Shown one piece after another: positions 34,051 to 43,408 of a stretch of 64,000 bases of DNA (position 1 is the stretch's first letter; every line of letters starts with the position of its first letter). The notes under the pieces are model-generated. The model saw nothing but the letters and a program-made list of their open reading frames with translations. It had not been told where the DNA came from and made no database searches. The stretch covers positions 930,001 through 994,000 of the forward strand of contig JAHRHY010000004.1 of assembly GCA_019671135.1 (NCBI GenBank). Reading direction: 5' to 3'. The stretch is from Linnemannia hyalina (Eukaryota; Mortierellomycota; Mortierellomycetes; Mortierellales; Mortierellaceae). The translations under genes and the position numbers were made by a program.

Positions 34051-34065
34051 TATATGTATATAATC
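34051..34065 (+). promoter_or_regulatory. TATA-like element upstream of the 1200-residue ORF
   Basis: TATATGTATATAATC lies about 160 bases before the ATG at 34220, followed by CT-rich sequence. It is the only strong AT-rich motif in this leader. Confidence 0.35.
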
Positions 34066-34219
34066 TTCCACGTCCCCGCCAAAAACTATCCTCTTTTGTT
34101 TTTCTTTGCTTTTCTTTGATGGTATCTCCCCTCTTTAGTAGCCCTCCAACCTTGTCCTCCCCTTTCCTTCCCTCCTCTTTTCCTCTCCTCACTTTCCCCA
34201 GCGCAGAAACACAGTACAA

Positions 34220-37200
34220 ATGTCTATCCCCACATTTGTATCAACGCTCCCTGGATCGACACGACAGTTTCTCGGAAACATCTTCCACAAGAGGAACAAC
34301 GACCTTCGAGCTCAACAACAACAGTCTCAGTCACCCTCACCCAACAACCCTGCCTCTACCTCTAGTTCTACCTCCTCTAGTTCTACTTCCTCTGGTTCTA
34401 CTTCCTCTATCAACAACATTAACAACAACGACGATATTAATGACTCCATCACCGCCAACAACAACAGCATCAGAAACGAAAAGGTTGCTGAATCACCCTT
34501 CCCGATCTCCTCGACATTCTTGGAAAAGTACCCCTCCACCCTTGGCTCCAACAACACTTCTACATTGTCGGTCCTCCTTCCGCCAGTTTCGATCCTTGCC
34601 GACAACTTTGACTACAACTGCCACAGCAATCGAACCAGCAACACTAGTAGTCGTGGGACTGGGACTGGGATGCCACTTAATGAGTGCCCGTCTCTGATGC
34701 CAATTCTGCCACCGCGGCGGTCTTCTATCGGTACCAATACCAGCAGTTCTTCGGTTGATAGTGCTACTACTCCTTCTATTGCTAGCATTGCTGGTTCTAG
34801 TTCTGGAGGTGCCCTTACTCCTACTCACGCGCACAATGGGCCTAAGAGTCCCTCGCCTCTATCTCCCAGGGGCGATAACAACACCTTCACCCAGGGTCAT
34901 GTCACCATCACTTTTACGAAATTCATCACCACCCCCACCATCCCCGCCCCTGATCTCACCGTCTCCACCGTGCCCACTATCCTCACCAGCAACTACTCCA
35001 ACAGTGGATTCGATTCATTCATAGTGAACAGGGATGACTCGACCGAGGACATTGTTTTGGATATGGAAGTCATATCACCGACATCGAGGAAGAAGAAGTT
35101 TGACCACTTCCTTTTCCGTCGGGGTGCCGCGGCAACTGCGACCAGTGGAGGAGGAAGTGGGAGCGGCGGTGGTGTTGGTGCAGGATCGATCCTCAGTAAC
35201 CTGGCGTCCACCTTCAAGAAGCAATATCACAACAATACTATCAGCAACAACAACAACCACAACCACTCGCTGTCGAAGCTTTCTCTTGGGTTCACACAAC
35301 AACAGCAACAGCAAGTTCAGCAACAATATCGACACCAGACGGTGAAATGGCAACAGGATCAACAGCAACCGCAGCAGACAATAAAATCGCCACGCTCGCA
35401 GCTTTTTTTTATTACAGGACGCAACAAGGAGTCTGTGCGCCCCTCAACATCTAACAAACATTCCTCGAAACGGTTTTCTTCATCCTCGCCACCCTTCATC
35501 CCCAATGTACCCTCCTTACCAGCGACGGATACAAAATCATCCGCCACCACTACAACTATTATCGCACCAACAACCAAAACAACCGCCTTCGGAACCTCCA
35601 GCATCACCTCACCTACTCGTGCGACACTCGTCTTGAAGAAGAAGCGCCTCTCCAAGAACCTGCCCAACACCACCACGTCTGCCGCCACCGCCGCCTCTGC
35701 CCCTGTCCCTGTACCTGCACGTGTCACTGTTGCGGACAGCGAATTAGTCCCGTCGCCGCTGTCGATGATGCACTGGCCAATCCTGCCTGAGGTGGTTGTG
35801 ATCCGTGACCTCCCCGAGCACATCCCCGACGACAGCATTGGTCTCAACGCCAAGAGGAATGAAAAGTATGCCTGGACTCGATTGGTGGCCCTCCGAAAAC
35901 ATCAGCAGGTCCTTGTTGGACTCTTGGTTGACCTCTTGGCTCTGGATCAGCAACGCAGAGAACAGCAGTCTGTGTTCAAGGATCCCGCACACTCGGTCGA
36001 GAAGGCGACAGTGAAAGCAGCCTCACGGAAAAACAAACCTGAATTCATGTCGGCCTCACAGGCGGCAGTATTGACGACGAGCAGCAACAGGGACCCGAAG
36101 GATGCGGAGGCAGCGACGGATGTAGACTGTGGATGCGACTGTCAGAAGCGTCGTCGTCGTCTGATCCAGAAACACGACTCTGCGATCCGGGCGTATCAGC
36201 AAGCGATCCTGGATCTCTGGCAAACGGATCAGAACCTATGTCATTGGCTCAGTCGATACATCCGCACCACACGCCATATCAGTCGGGGACTGGACTACAT
36301 GATGACAACAATGGCTGAGAACAATAACAACAACAACAACAACTCCACCACTATCTCGGCCTCTACTTCTTCCCCCTTCAAGTATCCTGTGGTCTTGGGT
36401 ATGACGCGAGAGATAAGCAGCGGTGGTCATGGCATCGGTGTTGAGACCTCAGGAAATGATCGCCCCAGTTCTGGTGTCTCTGGCGTCTCGAACCCCGAGT
36501 TGGAGCGGATGGGGATCCTTCAGTCCCGACTGCTGGGTTACTCGACGACCGACCTTTCTCTCAAGGATAGTGGTACTGGTGGTAGCGAATACCAACCGCA
36601 GCCTCTAACGTTCAGAGCCGCGTTCTCAAAAGAGTTCGCCATGGAGTCAACAACCCTTGGACTGATCGACACCGAATCGTCGTCAATGCGACCCTTAGAG
36701 CAAACGGTCCCAATCATCAAGGTCAACTCACCTGAGCTCTTGTTCAAGCCCTTGCCCAAGCTTCCAGAGGACAACGATACTACCAGCAGCAACCGCAGGA
36801 GCTCCATTAACTCCATCACTCCAAGCTTTATCACAGTCAACAGTTTTCCTAGGGGTGTCGTCGCGACGACGAAGAGGAGAGGACCAATAAGGGCGAACAG
36901 ACTCGTGACTGGACCGATACTATCCCAGGTGATCAGAGAGCTGGTCACTTCCTCGGCACCGATTGCTCCACCCCCTCCTATCCCAGCCCCCAAGCGTCCC
37001 AAACCCCCAACCTTTCCTATCAACATCCCTTCTTGGACCAGAGCAAACGCTGCCGTCGGAATCGTGGGCACTACGTACTTTCCCTCGGTCCCTTCTCCGG
37101 ACATGAACGACTATTCCCGGACCCGACCTTCTTGTCGTATACATCCGGGGTTTTCTGCTTCTGCAGCTTCTTCTGGGGCGGGACGTGTCAGGTCGTCTGA

Positions 37201-37822
37201 CTCTGTACGCAGTCCGATCTCGGCCCTTACGCCTATTCTCGAACTCGACCAAGGAGATCAGCGGAGCCGGTTTCTTCCCCTCCTTCAACCCTGCGAGTCT
37301 GAATCGTCTCGCAGCTTTGTCACCTCTGGCGCTGATCCTACCGTCGTCAACACCCACACTAAGGATGTCAAGGACGATGTCAAGGACGATGTCAAGCCTC
37401 AATCAGCTACAGTCACATCTACGACAACAACAACCACAACGATCCCAGTTCCGGCTCCAGCTTCATCAACAGCAACAACCACGATGCCCAAAAACACAAT
37501 ACAAACAGACAACGCAACAGCACAGGTGATGGTGATGATCCCTAACACTAACGACTGCAACGAAATTCCCGACATTGACGACTACAACGACATCGAGGCA
37601 TCGGTCTTTATCGGCTACCATTTCCAATCGCTCTCAAAGGCAAACGAGTTCCTGCTGAAGTTCAATAAGGAGTCGCGACGATCGCATGCCGTCCTGCAGA
37701 GGTTTAAGGCTGCGAAGCGAGCTTTTGAACGACACGTCCATGGTCTTGGACTTGGGTTTGGTGGCGCTGGTGTTGGTGGAGACGAGGAGAGTGATGGTGA
37801 GATGTCGGGTCAGCATTGGTGA
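34220..37822 (+). CDS. Hypothetical 1200-residue low-complexity protein
   Basis: A single uninterrupted frame starting ATG in the context GTACAAATG. I do not recognise a family. Most of the protein is Ser/Thr/Asn/Gln/Pro-rich and probably disordered, including Gln runs near 365-400 and Asn runs near 350 and 700. Three non-repetitive islands look structured. Residues about 517-590 contain EVVVIRDLPEHIPDD and YAWTRLVALRKHQQVLVG, followed by a leucine-rich helix. Residues about 634-690 begin with the cysteines of CGCDCQKRRRRL and run into a helical HDSAIRAYQQAILDLWQTD segment. Residues about 1125-1185 hold FIGYHFQSLSKANEFLLKF and a basic RFKAAKRAFERH helix. No signal peptide or membrane helix is seen. 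The island spacing resembles a scaffold or regulatory protein, but that is only an impression. Confidence 0.8.
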   Translation: MSIPTFVSTLPGSTRQFLGNIFHKRNNDLRAQQQQSQSPSPNNPASTSSSTSSSSTSSGSTSSINNINNNDDINDSITANNNSIRNEKVAESPFPISSTFLEKYPSTLGSNNTSTLSVLLPPVSILADNFDYNCHSNRTSNTSSRGTGTGMPLNECPSLMPILPPRRSSIGTNTSSSSVDSATTPSIASIAGSSSGGALTPTHAHNGPKSPSPLSPRGDNNTFTQGHVTITFTKFITTPTIPAPDLTVSTVPTILTSNYSNSGFDSFIVNRDDSTEDIVLDMEVISPTSRKKKFDHFLFRRGAAATATSGGGSGSGGGVGAGSILSNLASTFKKQYHNNTISNNNNHNHSLSKLSLGFTQQQQQQVQQQYRHQTVKWQQDQQQPQQTIKSPRSQLFFITGRNKESVRPSTSNKHSSKRFSSSSPPFIPNVPSLPATDTKSSATTTTIIAPTTKTTAFGTSSITSPTRATLVLKKKRLSKNLPNTTTSAATAASAPVPVPARVTVADSELVPSPLSMMHWPILPEVVVIRDLPEHIPDDSIGLNAKRNEKYAWTRLVALRKHQQVLVGLLVDLLALDQQRREQQSVFKDPAHSVEKATVKAASRKNKPEFMSASQAAVLTTSSNRDPKDAEAATDVDCGCDCQKRRRRLIQKHDSAIRAYQQAILDLWQTDQNLCHWLSRYIRTTRHISRGLDYMMTTMAENNNNNNNNSTTISASTSSPFKYPVVLGMTREISSGGHGIGVETSGNDRPSSGVSGVSNPELERMGILQSRLLGYSTTDLSLKDSGTGGSEYQPQPLTFRAAFSKEFAMESTTLGLIDTESSSMRPLEQTVPIIKVNSPELLFKPLPKLPEDNDTTSSNRRSSINSITPSFITVNSFPRGVVATTKRRGPIRANRLVTGPILSQVIRELVTSSAPIAPPPPIPAPKRPKPPTFPINIPSWTRANAAVGIVGTTYFPSVPSPDMNDYSRTRPSCRIHPGFSASAASSGAGRVRSSDSVRSPISALTPILELDQGDQRSRFLPLLQPCESESSRSFVTSGADPTVVNTHTKDVKDDVKDDVKPQSATVTSTTTTTTTIPVPAPASSTATTTMPKNTIQTDNATAQVMVMIPNTNDCNEIPDIDDYNDIEASVFIGYHFQSLSKANEFLLKFNKESRRSHAVLQRFKAAKRAFERHVHGLGLGFGGAGVGGDEESDGEMSGQHW

Positions 37823-38416
37823 TTTATTATTATTTTTACGAGCATTCTTTTTTGGTTACGACCTTTCTACTTTTCCTTTTTATTCTCCTCTGCTTCCCCT
37901 CTCTTCTTTCACTTCTTACGTCCACTCTTCTTCCCACCTCTTTCTTCTCGTTCTCTTACTTTTTTCCTTACGAGATGTTAAATAAAGCGCAAAATCAGAC
38001 ATTCTGGGCAAGAAGGACCCTGCTGTATTCCTCTCAAAAGACATTTTTCTTCCGTGTTTTAAGCTTGCAGGTATTGCGCCTTGCAACCAAAATAATTAAT
38101 TCGAACAACTAAACCCTGATTAAGTTGCTGTTCACAACTAAAATTTTGTTCCGCGCCTGTGTACACTCCGCTCTCCACTGAATTTTGTTGGATTAGTTTT
38201 AATTTTTTTGCCTCATTTTGTAAGAAAGGCACAATACAACGAATCTCGTTATTCCTTTTTTCCTCCAAACAATCAACTGTCGAGAAACAATCAAGGGAAT
38301 GTGTGTATGTGCATGAGTGTATGTATGTGTGAGCCCAAGTATGAGGATTCAATTTTCTTTTTACTCCTTTTCGTTCGGACACAACGCAAAAAATGATAAA
38401 GGATTTGACAAGCAAG
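37823..38416. other. Intergenic region
   Basis: CT-rich 3' flank, then AT-rich sequence with GTGTATGT repeats near 38300-38330. No gene is seen. Confidence 0.4.
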
Positions 38417-39476
38417 GCAAGGAAGGAGTGCCTGACTTTACTCTGGCCCCAGCTATTCTCACAGATATTATACCCTCATTGTGTTGGCTTAGTAGCAGTT
38501 GTGTTTTGAGGCAGCTGCGACCTCAGTATGACGATCCTACCCTTGTTGCAAGACCGTTTTGGATTTTTGGGGTCTGGAAGGCCGCGGACCATTCAGTCAA
38601 CATGCTCTTTGGAGTAATACCGCGAAGGAGATCCGACACGTTCCACTTGGGTTCTCGTCGCGATCGAGAACAGGACTGCCGCTGTGCACGGTTCGAGCTC
38701 CGCCGATAAAGGAGAATCCTCGTACATGATCCGCATCCGAGGGGAACCGCCAGCGTATGGGTACTCCCCTGGCATTTGACAACCCTTATCAACCGCGCGT
38801 TTGTGTTCCCGTTTCCTAGCTGCATTGTAGCTGTTTGTCGCCTGCGCACCCCACTCGTCATTCTGTCCATGGCCTCTTTCCAGATCACTGTGGTAGTCTC
38901 AGCTGCCAAGGTGCAGTTCTAGACATGTTTGTTATCCTCCTTCTCGAGGTCGCTTCATCGGCACAGGCATGTTGGGTACGGGTTGGACTTGCGAGCCTGC
39001 ATGGAGACCAGGTGGGCAGCATTCCACCCAGCTTTTTGACGTGATGTGTACGTTGATGGGAGTCCTTGCTGTTGCTGTGAAAAGATGAAGACTGCGTGTC
39101 TGTCGTGGATGTGAGCCAAGGTTGAGGTCCATTCCACATCGTCGATTTCAGGGATCGCCCTCTTAACCCGGATTGTCGTTTGTCGTTTGAAGGACAATCG
39201 TAGATTGATTTGAACTAGTCCGTCGTAGCAATGTGTGATATCCGCCCGTTGAGTGAGATCCACCATCAAGGGCATTGTACCACTCTTTGCCGCCACTTTT
39301 GCCGCCTGATCCGCGAGCTCATTTCCATGGACGTTGTTGTGTCCCTTGACCCACACCATCTCGGCCCCGCTGGCCGAGATTCCACAACCTGCCAAAGCAC
39401 CGCTCAGATACCCGCATATGTACTCCTGAATCGCTTCCTCGGTAACGTTCTTCAACATGCTTGCTGCTGACCACAA
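38417..39476 (-). mobile_element. C-terminal fragment of an RNase H-containing LINE
   Basis: On the minus strand an open frame (39476-38955) carries the end of an RNase H domain: EMVWVKGHNNVHGNELADQA includes the His-Asn and the final catalytic-region Asp of the family, and a YICGYLSGAL helix precedes it. Downstream, IHDRHAVFIFSQQQQ and later VIWKEAMDRM in a shifted frame resemble the C-terminal region that follows RNase H in such elements. No endonuclease or reverse transcriptase part is present, and stops and frameshifts occur after 38955. The element at 18.7-23.2 kb lacks RNase H, so this is a different LINE family. Confidence 0.7.
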
Positions 39477-39776
39477 GGTTTTTTTTTATGGTCCGACAAA
39501 ATGGAAACCTGGGAAAATCCTTTGTGCTTGTACTCTCCAAGTGTCTCATCGACTCTTGGGAAAGACAGCGTCCACCTTCCATGATACATACACCCTCACA
39601 CACGAACGCTTAACCAGCATCTCCTTCTTCATTTCATCCTTCACTAACCCTCCTCACCCTCTATCTCATCCCTGATTCTCTCCTCCCTAATTCTCCCCTC
39701 TCACACTCTTCTCTCCTTACTTCTTTCTCTGCCTCTCAACCCTCCAACACATTTGCATTCACACGCCAAATTGACG

Positions 39777-40127
39777 ATGCTATATGACCAGATTTTTATC
39801 TACGCGGTCGCCGTCGGCGTGCCCATGGTCTGCATCCCCCTCCTGATCCAACTCTGTGGATGGTGGAGGTTCTTCCGGATTAGAAAGTCTCGCAAGTCCA
39901 CAGCCGCAGCTACCACCACTACGACTACTACCGTCACAGGAGACGGCGCCGCTCCGGACTACAACCACATTGCTTTCGACAATAATGACTATGATAATGC
40001 ATACTTGCCGCCGTATTCCACAGCTATCGCAATGGATACCTTGCGGACCCCACCACCACCACTACCACCAATAGTTTCAAACCAAGCTACTCCTACTGCT
40101 ACGCCTGCATATGTTTCACGGTCATAA
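39777..40127 (+). CDS. Small single-pass membrane protein, unknown function
   Basis: A 116-residue frame beginning ATG at 39777 after a CT-rich leader and the context TTGACGATG. Residues about 6-27 (IFIYAVAVGVPMVCIPLLIQ) form one membrane helix, followed by WWRFFRIRKSRKS, a basic stretch expected on the cytosolic side. The rest is Thr-rich and ends in a polyproline segment. LPPY near residue 82 fits the L/PPxY class recognised by Nedd4/Rsp5 ligases, as in small membrane adaptors such as Bsd2 or Tre types, but no homologue is recognised. AATAAACACTTATTT at 40209 could serve as a poly(A) signal. Could be a chance ORF, though codon and residue patterns favour a gene. Confidence 0.55.
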   Translation: MLYDQIFIYAVAVGVPMVCIPLLIQLCGWWRFFRIRKSRKSTAAATTTTTTTVTGDGAAPDYNHIAFDNNDYDNAYLPPYSTAIAMDTLRTPPPPLPPIVSNQATPTATPAYVSRS

Positions 40128-40197
40128 CACTGCGCATCATCAAAAGCACTCTGTGCTCACATCATCTCTTTGTATCATACCTAATCCCCTTTCTTTC

Positions 40198-41311
40198 CTA
40201 ATCACCTAATAAACACTTATTTAATTGATCGGATGGAATTCTACTTGAAGCAAACTTGCTCTGAAGCCAAGCGATGGATGACAAGAATTGGTAGAAATAC
40301 CCGCCTGTAAAAAACTCAACTATCTCCAGCCTTGACCAGTTCTCCGCTATCCCACGCGACATCCTTCTCTTTTCATACTGAGTCCTGGCGTAGTCGAGGC
40401 GTCGGCTACAAGTACTCCACGGAGGGTCATAAAATTCTTGAGGCCCGACAGAAACTAAAAGTCCTCTCCTAGGCCCACCGTTTTCACCCTTCCTCGCCGA
40501 CTGTAAGTAGTCATAACAAAATGAACTTTGCGTTGGGCCATTAGTCACTACCAAAGTAATGACCAAGTCGGGCCTCCGACGATTAGCCTCGCATCAAGAA
40601 CCTTCAACTCTCCTAGGTCGCCCAGTTGTCGGAAAAGTATCTCGAGTCGCCCCACCTTCTTCTGGTGCTGGTCGAATCTGCTCCTGTTGTTCGGTTCGAT
40701 GGGGATCCAGGTCTCGCCCTGTGTTGATGGTGACCTGAAGTTCCCGAATCTTGGTTGAAAGCCCATCGCTCGGAAGAGGAGGAGGAAAAGAATGACACGA
40801 GGGGATGGTCGTGGTGGCACTCACAGGTTACCCATAGTCGTGTCAGGTTTGGTAAACGATACGTCCAGTAGGTTGTACGCCGAGTAAAATCCACCTTCAG
40901 CGACCGAACCCAAAAGGCGTTCCTGCGGATCAATTCCTTCTGCTGACTGAAGATGACGGGTGAACGGCCATTGGAGTGTTTGGGCTGGTTACGGAGGTAT
41001 TGGAACAGGCGGACCTGTTTGTCTCTTGACTCCCACCATCGGTTGGGTGGATATCCAGTACTGCGTTAATAAATGTAATAGTGGGAGATGGATTGCCAGT
41101 GATATAAGTCCTTGCAGACAGCAAAACAGGCGCTGGTGTCTGAGGAGTCGAGATGGTGGAAGATAAGGTCGGTGATGAGGAAGTTGTTGAAGGCGGTTGT
41201 GGCAGAGACTGGCGTTGTCCCTGGGTTGCGAGGAGAGTTGGAAGAGTTGACTATCCATATTGTGAAGCAATTGAAATTGACCAAATGCAGGACTGGCTGT
41301 GACCGTTTCAA
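40198..41311 (-). pseudogene. Chimeric F-box/LRR pseudogene (type A front, type B back)
   Basis: On the minus strand the first part (about 41190-41066) holds a degenerate F-box: AFNNFLITDLIFHHLDSSD, ACFAVCKDLY, then a deletion to HWQSISHYYIY and a stop. After frame changes, 40960-40820 matches the type A segment QQKELIRRNAFWVRSLKVD and LPNLTRLW. It then jumps to type B: TKIRELQVTINTGRDLDPH (compare TRIQELHISIDAGEPEIP), LFRQLGDLGELKVLDARL (compare LYRQLSMLTELKVLDLRL) and, in a third frame, IAENWSRLEIVEFFTG (compare VAENWPKLERIEFYTG). At least three frameshifts separate these, so it is non-functional. The junction near 40800 implies recombination between the two paralogue types. The remnant lies head to head with the SET-MYND gene, with about 110 bases between their starts. 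Confidence 0.85.
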
Positions 41312-41420
41312 ACTCTTGTGTTTGCATTTGCATACAAGAAACGAGGGAGAGCCCTTCCTTGCTCACTTGTTCACGCTCTCTTTCACCGACCGGACCGACT
41401 GACAGTCAAGACGCCAAAAC

Positions 41421-43055
41421 ATGTCCGCGACGATCCTGAACCAACATCTTCACAGCCATGGACTCGACCTCATCACCGACACCCACAAGTACCGCAAAGT
41501 AGTAGCCCTCCGTCCACTCAATAAAAGCTCTGTCGTCATCACCTCCCGTCCACTCTGCAACCCGATCATCTTCCCCACCCATCGCGCCCAGCACTGCGAG
41601 ACCTGTTTCCAGACCAAGGGTAGCGACAGTGGCACGTCAGCACCAGCGGGAGGATTGGAGCTCGAGAGATGTTCGGTGTGCAAGAAGAGATACTACTGCA
41701 ACAGGGAATGCTTCACTGTCGCGTGGAAGGGCTGGCACAAGTGGATCTGTCATGACAAGGATATGGACGACCTCGATTACGAGATGCTCAAGATGGTCGT
41801 CATCTCGATCGAGCGACTCCGGAACGGCGCCTTCAAGGAGTCCAAGCAGTCTGTAGTGGCAACATCAACAGCAGCAGCCGCAGGATCTCATGGAGCAGGA
41901 GAGCAGGAGTCACCTGCGCTGACAGAGTATGTTTTTTCGACACTGATGGGGCACGAGGCGATCTCGGATCCGGGAGAGATCTCAAAGTACAAGGAGATTG
42001 CGACCAAGATTCGGGAACAGCTCATTGTGACCAAGTTTCCGTTCAAGAGCGAGGGCAGCCGAGGAGAGCCGCCCTCGGTCGCAGAGCTGATGCGGTACTT
42101 GTGTCGATTTCACTGCAACAACTTCTCGATCCATGACTCACAGCTGTTTACGATGGCCGAAGGGACCTTCCCCATTGGTGCCCTTTTCAATCACTCTTGT
42201 CGGCCCAACGCCATTGTGATGTACGAGGGGCAAACTCAAGTGGTCAGGATTCTGGAGGACATTGCTGTTGGACAAGAGGTATGCACCTCCTACGTCGACA
42301 ATGGTGTACAGAGAGCGGAGCGGAGGCAGCTGTTGAGAGGAAAGTACCACTTTGACTGTCTGTGCCCACGGTGCGGAGACGAGGAATCGGGCGAGACGGC
42401 GGAGAAGGCAGGGTTCAGGATACTGGATGACTTGATCGAGGGCGACCAGGATGGTGAGGATGGCAAGAAGGTAGACGGTGAGTGGTTGACCAAGCAGTTC
42501 GAGACCATTATCCTCCCAGGCGCACGGTCGTTACAAGTTGCAGGACCTTCTCTCCAACCTCCAACTATGATCAACAGGAGCTCCTTCACAAGCTATCTGA
42601 TCCACTCATTGGTACCTCTGATTCAAACTGGAGCCACAGAGCAAGCGTACACGGAACGACTCTTTACAATCTACGACGCTCTCCGGACGACGCCTCATTG
42701 CACGCCCAAGCCATTCACCACCACCGTCATGACCAACGCCACCTCGTTCTTCAACACATCTCTCGAACACCAGTCCTGGGCATTGGCTTCCAAGATCGGG
42801 ACGTTTATTCTGGCACTGTACTTGATGATCTACCCAAGGCATCATCCTCTTGTCGGGCTGCATTGTTTTACGCTGGCCAAGTGTCTGTGGAACGATGTAG
42901 AGGGCGGAATGACATCTGTCCGGTTGTCGCACGAGATCCTGAAGTTGTCCCGGAATATCTTGACGGTCTCTCACGGGCGTACTGGACAAAACGCCAGCTT
43001 GGTCAAGGAGGTTGAGGCGTTTATGAGAACTGTTGAGAGCGAACTCGGTTCATGA
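41421..43055 (+). CDS. SET and MYND domain protein (SMYD-like lysine methyltransferase)
   Basis: A single exon of 544 residues starting ATG in context AAAACATG. The family transfers methyl groups from S-adenosylmethionine to lysines of histones or cytosolic proteins. A split SET domain flanks a MYND zinc finger whose ligands are visible: Cys59, Cys62, Cys84, Cys87, Cys93, Cys97, His106 and Cys110. SET core motifs follow: GALFNHSCRPNA (NHSC at about 257-260), which contacts the cofactor, then EVCTSYVDN with the catalytic Tyr at about 291. A post-SET CxCx2C (Cys313, Cys315, Cys318) completes the site. The C-terminal 220 residues are helical, as in the SMYD C-terminal domain. The segment before the MYND finger is short, so the SET N-part is reduced. 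AACAATAAACT near 43065 may be a poly(A) signal. Confidence 0.9.
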   Translation: MSATILNQHLHSHGLDLITDTHKYRKVVALRPLNKSSVVITSRPLCNPIIFPTHRAQHCETCFQTKGSDSGTSAPAGGLELERCSVCKKRYYCNRECFTVAWKGWHKWICHDKDMDDLDYEMLKMVVISIERLRNGAFKESKQSVVATSTAAAAGSHGAGEQESPALTEYVFSTLMGHEAISDPGEISKYKEIATKIREQLIVTKFPFKSEGSRGEPPSVAELMRYLCRFHCNNFSIHDSQLFTMAEGTFPIGALFNHSCRPNAIVMYEGQTQVVRILEDIAVGQEVCTSYVDNGVQRAERRQLLRGKYHFDCLCPRCGDEESGETAEKAGFRILDDLIEGDQDGEDGKKVDGEWLTKQFETIILPGARSLQVAGPSLQPPTMINRSSFTSYLIHSLVPLIQTGATEQAYTERLFTIYDALRTTPHCTPKPFTTTVMTNATSFFNTSLEHQSWALASKIGTFILALYLMIYPRHHPLVGLHCFTLAKCLWNDVEGGMTSVRLSHEILKLSRNILTVSHGRTGQNASLVKEVEAFMRTVESELGS

Positions 43056-43408
43056 TCATAGAAACAATAAACTGGAGAGGTATGAAGAACGGATATACGG
43101 AGATGTGAGGGCCAAGTTGACTGGTTGATTTTAGTAGAGCGCAGTTGCGGTTGCCGAGAGAGCAGTAGCATTGAAGAGTGAGTTTGCATAACCTTAGGGA
43201 TCAATTGGTGCTGCCTGTGAAAGTTCAGCCTCCAGCCTGGACTGGGAGGGGAGCTGTTCATTTTTGAGTCGACAAACCTTGCTTCATGTCAGCCTTCAAT
43301 TGAACAACACCACTCCGTTTTCCCTTCCTCTTGTTTCTACATCCTCACCCTCTAGCATCTATCCAATCCCTCTTTCCTTCTTTCAATTCTGCAGCACATC
43401 TTCCATTA
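43056..43408. other. Spacer between SET-MYND gene and F-box gene
   Basis: No gene is seen. The last 120 bases are CT-rich and resemble a leader. Confidence 0.4.

Larger units (their letters stand above)
32329..34219. other. Intergenic region with simple repeats
   Basis: No gene recognised. Simple repeats include (GA)n near 33215-33230 and an 8-mer tandem array at 33560-33600. The last 250 bases form a CT-rich leader with a TATATGTATATAATC motif at 34051-34065 ahead of the next gene. Confidence 0.4.
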
